NCBI GenBank assembly: GCA_034008185.1
Contig: CM067086.1
Location: 11,408,507 to 11,472,506 of the forward strand
Reading direction: 5' to 3'
DNA from: Gorsachius magnificus
Taxonomy: Eukaryota > Chordata > Aves > Pelecaniformes > Ardeidae
DNA: 64,000 nt
In this document: one piece after another, positions 53,783 to 64,000 of the stretch
How the letters are laid out: every line of letters starts with the position of its first letter
Position numbering within the stretch: position 1 is the stretch's first letter
The notes under the pieces: model-generated
What the model was told of the DNA's origin: nothing
The model's database searches: none
Seen by the model: only the letters and a program-made list of their open reading frames with translations
Program-made: the position numbers and the translations under genes

Positions 53783-56700
53783 CTGTGAGGAAGCCAGATA
53801 AATGAGTATTTTTCATTGATGGTCTCTTCCTGGCCAAAAAATGCCAAGAGCTCCCCCCCCCCAAAAAAAACCCCCCAAAACCAACCCAGTGAGAACTTTA
53901 AGAATGATCAGGTTAACTGGATTAGACCACCTGTATATTTTTTTTGTGTGTTTAAAAACTTCTTCTTTGTGAGGAGGATTGGCCAACAATTCTGAATGTA
54001 GCTCCATTCTTTGAGTAATAAATTTGGAGTCATGGTCATCATAATCACCTTTCTCAGGTTAAACGGAATGCATCTAGCTACCTGTCCAGAAAGTTTAAAT
54101 GGAAATCCGCAGTCTAAATTAATTCTTCCTATCTTTAGATATTCAGCTGAGGTACTTCAGAAACCAGTCCCCACAAGCTTCCTATTTAAAGAGGAAAAGG
54201 AACCCTTTTGCTGGGTCATTCAGCCCACTGACGTTCCAAACTGGTCCCTCAGGGTCCAGTCTCCCTCCACCAACCAACTCAGGGGTCCCAAACAATTATG
54301 CTTCTGAGCTGCAAGCCTCTGTTATATGCCTAGGTTAAGAGATGAACCTTAAAAACTGAATACCAAAAAAAGAATGGTATAACTGGAACTTAGTTAAATG
54401 TTCAGATGATTCATTAGCCAAAGTCAAGTATAATCTGCTCTCCACCTCAGCTGCTAAACTAAGCTCTTTATTGATGATAGATGTTAAGAATATTTTTCCA
54501 GGAAAGAGTTATGACTAGTTATACTCTGAGATCCAGTGATTTTTTAGTATGTTTTTTCCTTGTGGGAGCATGGTTTTTTAAGAGTAACTTTCTTAAACAG
54601 CCTTTGAAAAAGCTGCAAAACAAATTCTTAGGCAAAAATTATGTGACTTAAATGTAAAATCATTTGCATTAACTAGTCAAAAAAAGCCTTAAACTGAGAA
54701 AATCTGTATCACCTACTGCTAGACTGTCAGAACACCTGCCTAATCCTTGTAGGTCTTCTGCATGGTCAGAGAAGAGCTACACTTCTCCACAAAGCAATTT
54801 TTCCTCTCTCAGTTTTCCAACAACTGGTGTATCAAACAGATGCAGAAGCTGAAAAGCTGTCCTGTTTACTATGAAGCTGAATATATATTATAAGATACAT
54901 GCTATACATAAATTTGAAGGCATTGCTATTGAGAAGAAATTTTTTCCTGGAAAAGTCTAATATATTTGTATCAGTAAAATGTATGCTATTTACTTCAAGC
55001 AAAAGCACAAAATATGGGAAAAAATCCCTCTGATAATTATTTCCCAAATAACTGATGCCAGTCCAACTTGCCTTCATATTTGCATAGTCACAAACTATTG
55101 AATTTTTCCTTAAAAAGAAGCTTTTAATGAGATTTTGTGAATCATAACATGCCAGCATCAGCCTTCTCTAGTCTTCAAGCAAGAATATAATGCAATTTTA
55201 CAAGAATAGAGAGAGACAAGAAATTACAAAACAAATGCTGAAAAGCACTTTCACATCTCTTTTTTAAAAATTAAATTCTTCATACGACGTTTACAAATTC
55301 TGAAATCCTTCTTTCCTTCTCTTGCAGTCTGATTTTACTCAAGCTTGTTATGTGTCATACATACATTAGCTTGCAAATATCCTCAGACAAATCATATGGG
55401 TACTAGTGAATCTGTCAGAGCAAACTGAAATATGTCAGATAACCAGCACAATACTATAAAATAATGAATATCCTTTAATATGTATTACCATTTATCAATG
55501 CATTTCTGGCAGAAACTGTGTGCACATGGCAAGATTAAATCAGCACGCTGATCCATGCAGATGCAACATTCCTCTTCATCTGTCAACTGTTTAACCCTGG
55601 AGAAGAGAAGACAGTATTTTCCACCAGATAACTAACAAGTTTTATATTTACGCCCTAGTAACTACACTAGTTACTACATTTTTCCTAATAATTAGTGATG
55701 GACGGAAAGGAACACCTGTACTTATCTGCAAGGAACGTGTGGTTTTGTGAATGGACTAGTTACATCATCCCAGCCTATGTCAGCAGACATAGCCTCCAGC
55801 TACCAGCAAACAGCAGTAAATGAACTAAACTAAGTTAGAATATGCATTTATTTTGTGTGCCATGTGGTGCTTTTGGTGTTGCAAAGATTTATGCAAATCC
55901 TTTTTCATAACAACAAAGAAGTGTGAGAAGTTGTAACTGTTACATATCACATGACTGGGCAAAAGAACAAAACCACTGCATTAAAGGCAAGAGAAGAATC
56001 TGCCTTCCTTTCACAGAGTGTCAGGCTGAAATATTTCATAATGAACTTTGCCAAATTTCTGTCTACTGGCTTATATCCTAGATAAAAACATGCATATTGA
56101 GAGGATCGCTACTAGAATACATGTTCACTAGTTTCACAAGCCATCAAAATGCCAAAGAGCTAAACTTCTCATTAGATTGAAAAGGCTCGTTTTAGCTTGC
56201 AATACATGATTATGAAGAGTGTATTGCAAGCTAAAACTGGCCTTTTCCTTGTTCCTTCAAAACGGGGCTCTCTCTCAAGCCAACTGTTACCACAGCTTTT
56301 CCAGTTAAGCCTCTAGGTGTTCTTGTTGGGCAAGAAAAAAATTTTAAGAATTAGATCACTCCCCAGGACATTTGCATTTTATCTGTCTTCATTTTTTCCC
56401 AAATAATAGATATCTGTATCTAAAGTTCCTAACAATAGTATCTCAAATATTTGCATTATTAAGACTTCTTGAAAAAAGGTACAAAGCATCCTCAGCTTTC
56501 ACTGACCTAACTAAACGTGTAAAGTTCCCTAATTTTATAGTCATGGTACCTTTCCAACACAGCCAAGTGTTTTGAGATTTTTAGGTTTTCCAAAAATCCT
56601 GATTTGGGAATCTCTCTGCAAATTGGGGCACAGACGTAGCATTCTAGAAAGGATGGCATTTCAGAAGAGAGAGTCCACCTTAATGACTACTGACCAGACC

Positions 56701-59700
56701 GCTTTTGCTCAGGTATCTTAGGAGCTGTCAAATACAAAGTAATTTTTAACCGTACCGATTAGCCAGCTAATGCACAGTAATTCACATGCTTTTGCTTTAA
56801 TCTTCAGTAGGTCCTTGGGGTTTCCCTTTCAATTTGCTTTTTGAGGAATTACTTTAGAATCCTAGATTTTTTTGTAGAATTACAGACGGCGATTCGCATA
56901 CAGTGAGGACAACAGCTTCCAAAACCCCTATCTTTTCTTTAGCCCACCCTACCACGTTCTTTGGACATGCTTCCTTTCATTTCTCCCCCCATGTAACTCT
57001 GAGTGCTAACCTTCGATAACACTTAATTTGAGACTTGCTGGTGTATATACAAGCAACTACACTTAAAATGGTTGCCCTATTTATGAAGTTTCTGACATCT
57101 AAGATTTAGCCATAAGACTAAGTTTCTGAAGAAATGGTAAAATACAAGAATGACAAACTAAGGAAATGCTTGTCTCTTCATTATCAGAAAGGATAAAACG
57201 CTTAGGGATATTTTGGAATGCTTCAAATAGGAAGTGGATGTTCTAAACAAATGAGGTATTATTCCAGTGGAAGAAGTTAAGATAAGAAGAAGAATGAAAC
57301 AGATAATATTTGCTATTTTTAGACAGTGACGGCTAGCTCTTGCAGAGCTGAAAAATGTCTAAAGGTGAGAAGAATTTAAGCAAATGTGAGGATATAATGG
57401 AAAAGCAAACAGAAGATGTCCTCAGTGTAAAATACTTGAAGGTGCTTCAGCCCGTATTTTTCTTAATGACTTGAAAAACTTCAGTAAGTTACAAGCTCAC
57501 TAAATTCCAGTGTATTACCAGCATATTAGCAAAGTATACTTTTTTTGTTATTGTTATTTGTCACTAATACTACCTCAAGCGATGAAGTTCACAAACATGA
57601 GTGATCTGCATCTCCTCCACCTCTAAGTCTGAAAACTGAAACTCACCTAGGAAACCTTGTATCTCCTCATTAGCTTTTAGCAATATATGAAGTTGTTTTG
57701 CATAAGCATCTGGGGTTTTTTTGTTTGGTCTGTTTGTTTGAAATAAATGGCCATTTCCAGATATACGTGTGTTCTAGTATAACCATATATCTTTGAGAAA
57801 GAGCATGAAAATATGCTTTCCCAAACATGTCCACAGAGTGGTTCCAAGGAATGTTTATCAATATGGTGATAGGCGCTCTATAAATATATAAATATAAATA
57901 TATATATAGCATTTTAATAACTCAGAACAGTCAATAATTTAAAATTATTTGTTCCCAAACAAGAGAAACAGGGAATTAAATGAGAAAAACACATTCTGCA
58001 ATGCACCGACTTAGAAAAAACAGTGGGCTCTGTCTGTAGAATGACAACATAGCTGGCCCCTTTCTCATTCTAACAGCTGGAGTGTGACATGCTAAGGACA
58101 GTTAACTAGCTCAGCAACTTGTTTTGTTAAAATACCTGGCTACCAGCTCTTCAGTGGTTGATAGACAGAGCTATACCATTTACTACTTTTTCTTGTAAAA
58201 CCTCTCTCTACCTCATTTAGAACTCTGATCTGATTCAGAAAGTTAAAAGTAAAGAATTACTGTAGCAACATTTCCACAGAGGGAAAGGGTGACAAGCTTC
58301 TTTGCTGTTACACTCAGTTTGAACTGAAGTTATTGCAGGTGTTGACCTCAGTCTTTTGCTTTTCCTCTAGTTAACAAAGCAGGATGTCAACATGTGTGAG
58401 ACAGTTCACATTTTTCCAGTCTTACAAGTTAGATTATTACTATAATTGATGAGTTTCTAGTAGCAACAGATGGGAACTTTCACATGCCAAAACGTAAAAG
58501 AGGAAGAGAAAGTTTAAATGGAACAATAACAAAATCTGTTTAAACAAACACTGTCAAAACCCCTAGATTTGTAGCTGCAGCTGATTCAATTTCCTCCTGT
58601 TTCCTTATTCAGGAGATTCAACATATACTATGTTTATATTAGAACTGATCATTAAAATGATTGTTCTGAAACTAAGGTATGGTAGCACCAACAGAATTTC
58701 ACCTAAGTACACTACAGCTCTCCTGGTACAAGAGAAGATGTGCTATTCACGTTAGTGACGATACAAAGGCTTCATCTGCCAAGAGCATGCAGTTTTGATC
58801 ATTAGGTGTTTGTAGTTCAGATTTTACACGCAACTTCCAAAATATTTTTGTTGTAACTGGTCAGAAGCTAGAGTATATCAAAATACCTTCCCATCCACAA
58901 GCTGGCCTGACAAGATGACACAGACATCAAACTCTCACCAGCTTCTTCAGAAGTACCACTCTGTGCAAGAACTCCTGCTGCTTGACTGGTGATGTCTTTA
59001 TAAAGTTGAACGAACTGATACAAGTTCAAGATTCTGGAAGCTTCCACGATGCCACTTGTTTTATTTATCTTAAGATATAAGAATTTACAATTACAATTAC
59101 AAAAACAATCAGGTTTTTACTCAACATTCTTTTAATGCACTGCAATTCTCATAGTAGTAGCCACCTTCCCAAGTGTCCATCACTACGTTAGCAAATTGCA
59201 GTCTGCTTCAATAGCAGTTAAGACCTGCAAACACAGCTGTTTCATCATGAAGAATACCACAGTTAGGACTACATTTTTAGGGCAAGACAATTACTATCAC
59301 CATTCAAATGGATTAAGCTGTGAGTAGGGACCTAATGCCTAAAAACCTGGACTAGGCGTAGAACAAAGAACAGAATAATCAGTCATTTCACTTTTGAACT
59401 TAAAATAGCCTACGATGATGGCTGCCTTAATGAAAACTAAGGGCAAACAGAAAATTACAAGCTGTTAGTTTCAAACAAAGTTTGAGAGTTGGCTTGGTTG
59501 AAACTGCGTGTTCAAACATTTGAGGATGTTACTGATAGGATACAGGAAAAATCTACTCATTAGATAGAACAAACATACTAAGTTTTGTCATGGTCTTTAA
59601 ACTCAGTTAAACATTTAACTTTTAGATTGGTTTTCTAAGGAATCAGAATACAGACAATAACACTAGCTCAACTAATAATACTTGGAATTCCTGACTAACT

Positions 59701-61814
59701 TCTACTACTATCAAACTATGCAGTTCCCAGTTTGTTGTAGTATTCGATTACCGTGACTTGCCCACACAAATCATCTGAATTTGTAACTAATGGGCTGTAA
59801 GTGCTCCATTAGAAGACGATCCCTTTATATTTAGTTAAGAAAATGTTTTTTGTTAATCTGCTTTTTGCAGAAACTTAGAATTTAGACTTAATTTATCTCA
59901 AACAATACCCTTGAATACATCATCTGTATCAAAATATATATACAAAATATGTGTAGCAGGTGTTGGATTTTACCAGTAGAAGTGACAGTCCTGACATATC
60001 TGTACACAAAAACCCCAAATTAAAATTTTCAGCAATCTTACTTTAGTACATATTATCCGAACGACCACCTTCCAGAAAGCAGAAGAATCAGAACCAGGCT
60101 GCACTTCAAATAACAGATGTTTGTCTTGTCCAGAAGCCAATTTTGCGGTACTGAAATGAAGAAACATTGGTTTTACATCATGTGCTAGACATGCAAAGAT
60201 CAGCAACCCCAGCCACTGTGGTATTATTTATTGTTCACCTATATGCTTTTTAATGTCCTTAAAGACATTTTATCAATACTGCCCAGAGACATGACATTAA
60301 AGAGCAATGACCTTCTTAGCCCATCATTAAATACAAAATACACAGTCCATTTCACTTTAAATTGCACAGTAAATTTCAGAAAATGATGTGCAAGTCTTTT
60401 GATCCAGCATCAGCAAGCAAGTGTCCTTTATAGACATTTTAATTTATATATACTTTCACTGTTTATTACAGTAATCATACAATCTTGTGGTCCAATCTAA
60501 AAAGGTTATTTCCCTATCATGTATGTAAAAAAAGCATGCAAGTACCAACACATGCCGATGAGGTGTATTTTTGTTAGTATATATTAATAATGAAGCAGTA
60601 AGGTGAAAGCTTCAGGTGACCCTGAGATTTTTGGGGTTTTGTATTTTTTTTTTTTTTTTTTAACAGAACACAGACACAAAGGTCTATTCCATAAGAATCG
60701 GAACAAGCTACGTTACATTCAGGCTGAAGTAAGCACTGTAAAGAAATAAAAGGAACCTTGAATAACAATGGTATTTTGGAGTTAATTATACTGATATGCT
60801 TAAATTCCCAGGCAAAACAGACAGTAATGTTCTTCAAAATCTATTTATGTGTCTACCCAGAAGACAGCTATCTGTTCTTGAAAGTCATTCATAAAAGTAT
60901 GACACTGTACAAGACAATTTCTAAACTGAATACAAATTCACATTATAGTTAAACATCTAATACTACGAAAAGCCACATGCTACAAAGCCCCTTTTCAGCG
61001 TTTACGTTTCCACTTCATATAATTTTATACTATAAATACTGGGTAAAAATGGCAACTTTGCTTTTTTGTTCATTTATTTTTCCCACCAATACATCAGTTG
61101 AACAAAAGGCAGGCTATGAAAAATCTTACTTATGCAGCCTTTTGTTTGGGATTATCTTGGCCACCAGTTTCAGATCGTAAGGCATTTCTCATCTTTAATG
61201 AGGAACAGCATTGCATGAGGTGGGAGAGATGGTCACAAACCGTTCTGTCTCAGGTGCTGCCTTCCTACGGTAGCTGTACTGTCTGTATAGGGTTCGTATT
61301 GCCACTTCCTACCAGGAGCGATGGGCAGAGAGGAAGTGGCGTTGCGTCTTTAGGTGGGTGGTGGAGGACAGAAGAGTAAGGGAGACAGGTGGTAACACTA
61401 ACAAAAAGATACTGATAAATGTCTGCCTCTTGTGAGCTTCTAGGGGAGAAGCAACGCTTGCTGGAAGAAGAGTATTGGAGAAATGTGAATTTAAGGAGGA
61501 GAAATGGCTTTGGTTTTGCAATGTAATTACAACCATTAGAGAAACTTCAAGAACTGAAGGAAACATTTCAAAATCAGACAACCAGTTATGGCTCAGCCAG
61601 CACAGGAGAATATATTGCATACAAGGTCTGTGTAAAACATGACAAAAAGAAGGAAACAAAGTGAGGCTTACACATCATTAAGCTCAGCTACTCTTCCCAG
61701 AAATTCTTCATACGTTAGGAAACCACTTTCTTGAACCAAAGAGGCATGCTTTGCTACTTTTTCTGGCAACTTGTTAATTACAGTTTGTGTGTGGTTTGAT
61801 ATTTGTTGGCCCAT
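53632..61814 (-). CDS. RNF141: RING finger protein 141 (5 coding exons, complete)
   Basis: RING-type (E3 ubiquitin ligase family) protein, also called ZNF230 in mammals, where it has been linked to spermatogenesis. Coding exons on the minus strand are 61814-61672, 60150-60042, 59068-58887, 55596-55489 and 53782-53632. All junctions are GT-AG and in frame; the total is 693 nt, 230 residues plus stop, equal to the human length. The N-terminus MGQQIS fits N-myristoylation on Gly2. The C3HC4 RING uses Cys155, Cys158, Cys169, His171, Cys174, Cys177, Cys188 and Cys191; all are present. The C-terminus ends DEAGQPHRP as in mammals. The start ATG at 61814 has a strong context (CACCATGG). A second in-frame ATG at 61856 would add 14 residues and is less likely. 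The gene converges tail-to-tail with AMPD3. Confidence 0.97.
53783..55488 (-). other. RNF141: RNF141 last intron
   Basis: Contains a C/A-rich tract (53853-53887 on the plus strand, G/T-rich in the transcript) 71 bases upstream of the last exon. Otherwise AT-rich, with no other element recognised. Confidence 0.8.
53853..53887. repeat. C/A homopolymer cluster next to the RNF141 last exon
   Basis: A run of 10 C, 8 A, 6 C, 4 A and then CCAACCC. In the RNF141 transcript this reads as G runs separated by U runs. Confidence 0.9.
55489..55596 (-). CDS. RNF141: RNF141 coding exon 4 (RING N-terminal half)
   Basis: Residues 145-180. [19 protein letters not shown] and [16 protein letters not shown] carry six of the eight RING zinc ligands. 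Trp181 codon is split TG|G. Confidence 0.97.
56180..56246. repeat. Near-perfect 27-bp inverted repeat (hairpin)
   Basis: Left arm 56180-56206 and right arm 56220-56246 are reverse complements except for two adjacent positions (25 of 27 pair), with a 13-base loop (56207-56219). It lies in an RNF141 intron and can fold on transcripts of either strand. Confidence 0.9.
57880..57908. repeat. TA-rich simple repeat
   Basis: TAAATATATAAATATAAATA followed by TATATATA in an RNF141 intron. Confidence 0.85.
58887..59068 (-). CDS. RNF141: RNF141 coding exon 3
   Basis: Residues 85-144. [36 protein letters not shown], then the variable [12 protein letters not shown] and conserved SLWMG. An internal GTGAGA at 58938 looks like a donor, but the reading frame runs through it to the true donor AG|GTATTT, and the conserved residues after it show it is exonic. 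Confidence 0.95.
60042..60150 (-). CDS. RNF141: RNF141 coding exon 2
   Basis: Residues 48-84. [19 protein letters not shown] and [17 protein letters not shown] match the mammalian protein closely. Acceptor TTTCAG|T, donor AAA|GTAAGA. Confidence 0.96.
60644..60661. repeat. 18-base T run
   Basis: Uninterrupted T run in an RNF141 intron (A run in the transcript). Confidence 0.9.
61301..61340. repeat. Perfect 10-bp inverted repeat
   Basis: GCCACTTCCT (61301-61310) and AGGAAGTGGC (61331-61340) with a 20-base spacer; each arm contains an ETS-type GGAA core. Could be chance. Confidence 0.7.
61672..61814 (-). CDS. RNF141: RNF141 first coding exon
   Basis: Residues 1-47, [20 protein letters not shown] through [14 protein letters not shown]; the Val codon is split GT|GTAAGC. 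Gly2 is the predicted myristoylation site. Confidence 0.96.
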
Positions 61815-61871
61815 GGTGAAGTTCTTCACCTCAGTTCCGTAGAAAGAAGTTCTCATTCACTTGTAGAGTCT
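61815..61871 (-). other. RNF141: RNF141 5' UTR part of the first coding exon
   Basis: Minus-strand acceptor candidates TTTTTAG|CAG or TTAGCAG|AGAC put the exon start at 61874 or 61871. The stretch contains an in-frame stop TGA (61859-61857) directly followed by an in-frame ATG (61856-61854) with a weak context, then the main ATG. Confidence 0.6.
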
Positions 61872-63779
61872 CTGCTAAAAATATTTGAGAGTTACATTTG
61901 TGTGTTTTATGAATGGCTACTCCCTCACTTTCTTTTAGTGTAAGAGTTTAGCTACCCACTGACCAGTCTAATTATTCTACAGTCACACAACTTGCACAGT
62001 CAAATCAGAAACAAAGCAGAACACTTAGAAGAGACTGGAATGTGACATTAATAACTTCTGAAATTCATGTGTTCTTTTACTTACAATAATCCTCATATTA
62101 AATAGAGACAATTTTTCATGCCGATTTTTCAGCAACACCAACACACGCATATAAATACATCCAATGGAATGGAAAAGAAAATCTCAAGATGACAATGGTA
62201 ATTTATGACAATCTTTGTTTTTCCTAAATATTTGTGCATGTGAAAATCAGAATGTCTACAAATAAGCATATCAATGTAGGCCTATACACAGACTTTAGAT
62301 TGGGAATTGGCTTTCTTACATCAGACTGAAACTGGCAGATCAAAAGAACTCTCACAGCATTCTTAAATGGGTCAGCAGTTGTATAAACCAATACAGAAAT
62401 CTCCGCATCTGCACAAAACACTCAACTTTAGGATGTATTACAAAACTGACTTGCTCAAACCTTTCCAACTTCAACTTATTTCACCTTTCTTTTACACTCA
62501 TATCTTTATCCCCAGAAGTCTGCGTAAGGATCTACCCTATGCCTTCTGATTCCAAGTCTGTATCCATTTCCTCCCCTTGACCCCTCTCATTTGACATTCC
62601 CCCCAAATTTCTCTTTGCTCTTTGTCTCGAAATAGCAGAGGCACGCAACTTAATTCTGTCTGTACAGAGTTCATATCGCTTGCAATGCAAACCAGTAGTT
62701 TCACACCCTTTTAAGACTTCTACAGATAGAGGTCTGCGATGTCAAGCTAATTGCAGAATATCAACCTTAACTTAAATGTGGAATAATTGGATACTACGCG
62801 CATTACAAACACCTTATGAGAGACATTGCAGAAAAACAGGATGTCATCCTGCCTGTACGTATAGCTGCATTTGGGCACAAAACTGCCCAGGAACATGGTC
62901 TACAGCTGTCAAGATCTTGCCACAGTGCAAGAAAAACACAGCACACATAAAGGGAGTTCATACTGGAGCATTCTATGAGCTATTCCGGTATTTCACACGA
63001 GAGGATAAACTTCCAATTTAAGGTTGGAATTTTGACCAATTTCTATTCTCAGGCAGATGTGTTTCCCATCAAGTTACTTTTCCCCTTCCAAATGACCCTC
63101 CAATCATCTCCTCTTCTGCTATCCAGACCTTTCATTTGGTGAGCACACACCCAGAAGGCACAACCCCTCCAACAGCATAACCCTTCACCCTTCGAACACG
63201 GCCTATCCCTCCAGGTTTTGTGTGTTCCCTCTAGCCGAAATGGTGCCTCCCTGAGAAAGCAAAGTGCCGCGTGTGAGCTTACTGCACAGAGAAGGTCGGA
63301 CAAACCCCGCCCTGCACGGATGTCTGCGGAAGGGTTTCCTTTCGTATGTTCTTCGAGGCCAAAAGTACACACCGCTATGCACCGGTAAATCGGGAGTATC
63401 ACGACCCTCCTCCCTTTCCAGCCAGGAACCGATAGGAACCGACGAGGAGCAGCGCGCGGCGCCGGCCCCTCAGAGGCGGGGGGCGCAGCTGCTTCCCCGT
63501 CATCCTTTAACGGTCCTCAACGGCCGGGCTCGAGACAGGCCGCGCGCGCAAGCCCGGCCGCCTCACGCCCCCAGCGCGCGGGGCGGGGAGGGACGCGGTC
63601 CGCTCCCCCGCCGTTTCCCCGTGGCCGCCGTGCCCGCGGGCAACTGCCGCGAGACCCTTCCCGCCCCGACGGACGCAGCAGCGAGGCCCGGCACAGGGAG
63701 GCGACCGGGCTTTGCTCCCCCGGCCCGGGCCGGCTGCCCCGGAGGGCACCGTGACCGCGGGCCCCGCCAGCAACCTCAC
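61872..63779 (-). other. RNF141: RNF141 5' intron (probable)
   Basis: AT-rich sequence between the first coding exon and the CpG-island exon; a further non-coding exon here cannot be excluded. Nothing recognised. Confidence 0.5.
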
Positions 63780-64000
63780 CCCAGCGCCCCGGCATCCTGC
63801 TCGCCGCCGCCCGACGGGGACCGGAGCGGGGCCGCCCCCGGGCGCGCCCCGACAGTCGGCGAGCGGCGCAGGCGCAGGGGCGGTGGCGGCTCCCGGCGCG
63901 GCTTGGTGACGCCATCGCGCGGCTCGCGCTGTTGCCTGGACACGGCGGACGCCGGGCCCGCCCCGCAGGGCCCTGGGCAGCATGACCAGGCCGGGGCCGG
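63420..64000. promoter_or_regulatory. RNF141: CpG island, RNF141 promoter (runs off the window)
   Basis: GC-rich, CpG-dense block at the right edge, 1.6 kb upstream of the first RNF141 coding exon in minus orientation. It contains a CRE-like TGACGCCA (63907-63914), a near-consensus RFX X-box (63931-63943) and many GC boxes. It probably drives RNF141. Whether it also serves a divergent gene beyond the window cannot be seen. Confidence 0.8.
63780..63920 (-). other. RNF141: Putative non-coding exon 1 of RNF141
   Basis: The minus strand of the CpG island has a good donor, CTGGG|GTGAGG, with the exon ending at 63780. No upstream coding exon is needed because the full RNF141 protein starts at 61814. 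The transcription start is not determinable here; the exon may extend further toward 64000 or beyond the window. Confidence 0.4.

Larger units (their letters stand above)
55597..58886 (-). other. RNF141: RNF141 intron between coding exons 3 and 4
   Basis: 3.3 kb. Contains the strong inverted repeat 56180-56246, an exon-like segment at 57574-57709 (minus) and an AT microsatellite near 57880-57908. Confidence 0.8.
59069..61671 (-). other. RNF141: RNF141 introns flanking coding exon 2
   Basis: Introns at 59069-60041 and 60151-61671. The second holds an 18-base T run (60644-60661) and a perfect 10-bp inverted repeat (61301-61310 with 61331-61340). No mobile element is recognised. Confidence 0.75.

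Noticed and set aside
58931..58940. GTGAGA inside RNF141 coding exon 3 taken at first as the exon's donor
   Set aside because: The frame continues through it into the conserved SLWMG sequence and ends at a donor in the phase required by the next exon (58887).
63507..63983. 158- and 132-residue minus-strand frames in the right-hand CpG island
   Set aside because: Composition is typical of CpG-island shadows. Only the leader part (63915 to 63780) is of interest, as an upstream ORF.

Overview
This is vertebrate nuclear DNA, almost certainly from a bird. Two multi-exon genes can be read through with GT-AG introns. Their proteins match the vertebrate families AMPD3 and RNF141 at family length. 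A CR1 LINE 3' end with the octamer-like ATTCTRTG terminus typical of avian CR1 lies between them. Gene density is low, intergenic and intronic DNA is AT-rich, and there are two CpG-island promoters.

Layout: bases 1-13430 are AT-rich flank with no gene I can support. They hold an old reverse-oriented CR1 relic (about 611-930) and a few low-complexity tracts. A CpG island (about 13430-14550) carries the first coding exon of AMPD3. AMPD3 then runs on the + strand over 15 coding exons from 14269 to 44296, followed by about 2 kb of 3' UTR to a poly(A) signal at 46332. A 5'-truncated CR1 (about 47000-47466) sits just beyond. RNF141 is on the - strand and converges on AMPD3. Its five coding exons run from 61814 down to 53632, with a long AT-rich 3' UTR reaching perhaps 48960. 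Its CpG-island promoter and non-coding first exon are at 63420-64000, at the right edge of the window.

AMPD3 reconstructs to 774 residues with all expected catalytic metal ligands. RNF141 reconstructs to 230 residues with an intact C3HC4 RING and an N-terminal glycine suited to myristoylation. The tail-to-tail AMPD3/RNF141 order is the same as in mammals. The two genes are functionally unrelated: purine nucleotide deamination and a RING ubiquitin-ligase-type protein.

I see no new multi-gene system here. The items most worth a second look are a near-perfect 27-bp-arm hairpin inside an RNF141 intron (56180-56246), upstream reading frames in the RNF141 leader, a G-tract cluster (on the RNF141 sense strand) just before the last RNF141 exon, and a possible truncating cassette exon in RNF141. 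Most long open frames in the window are chance or antisense shadows.
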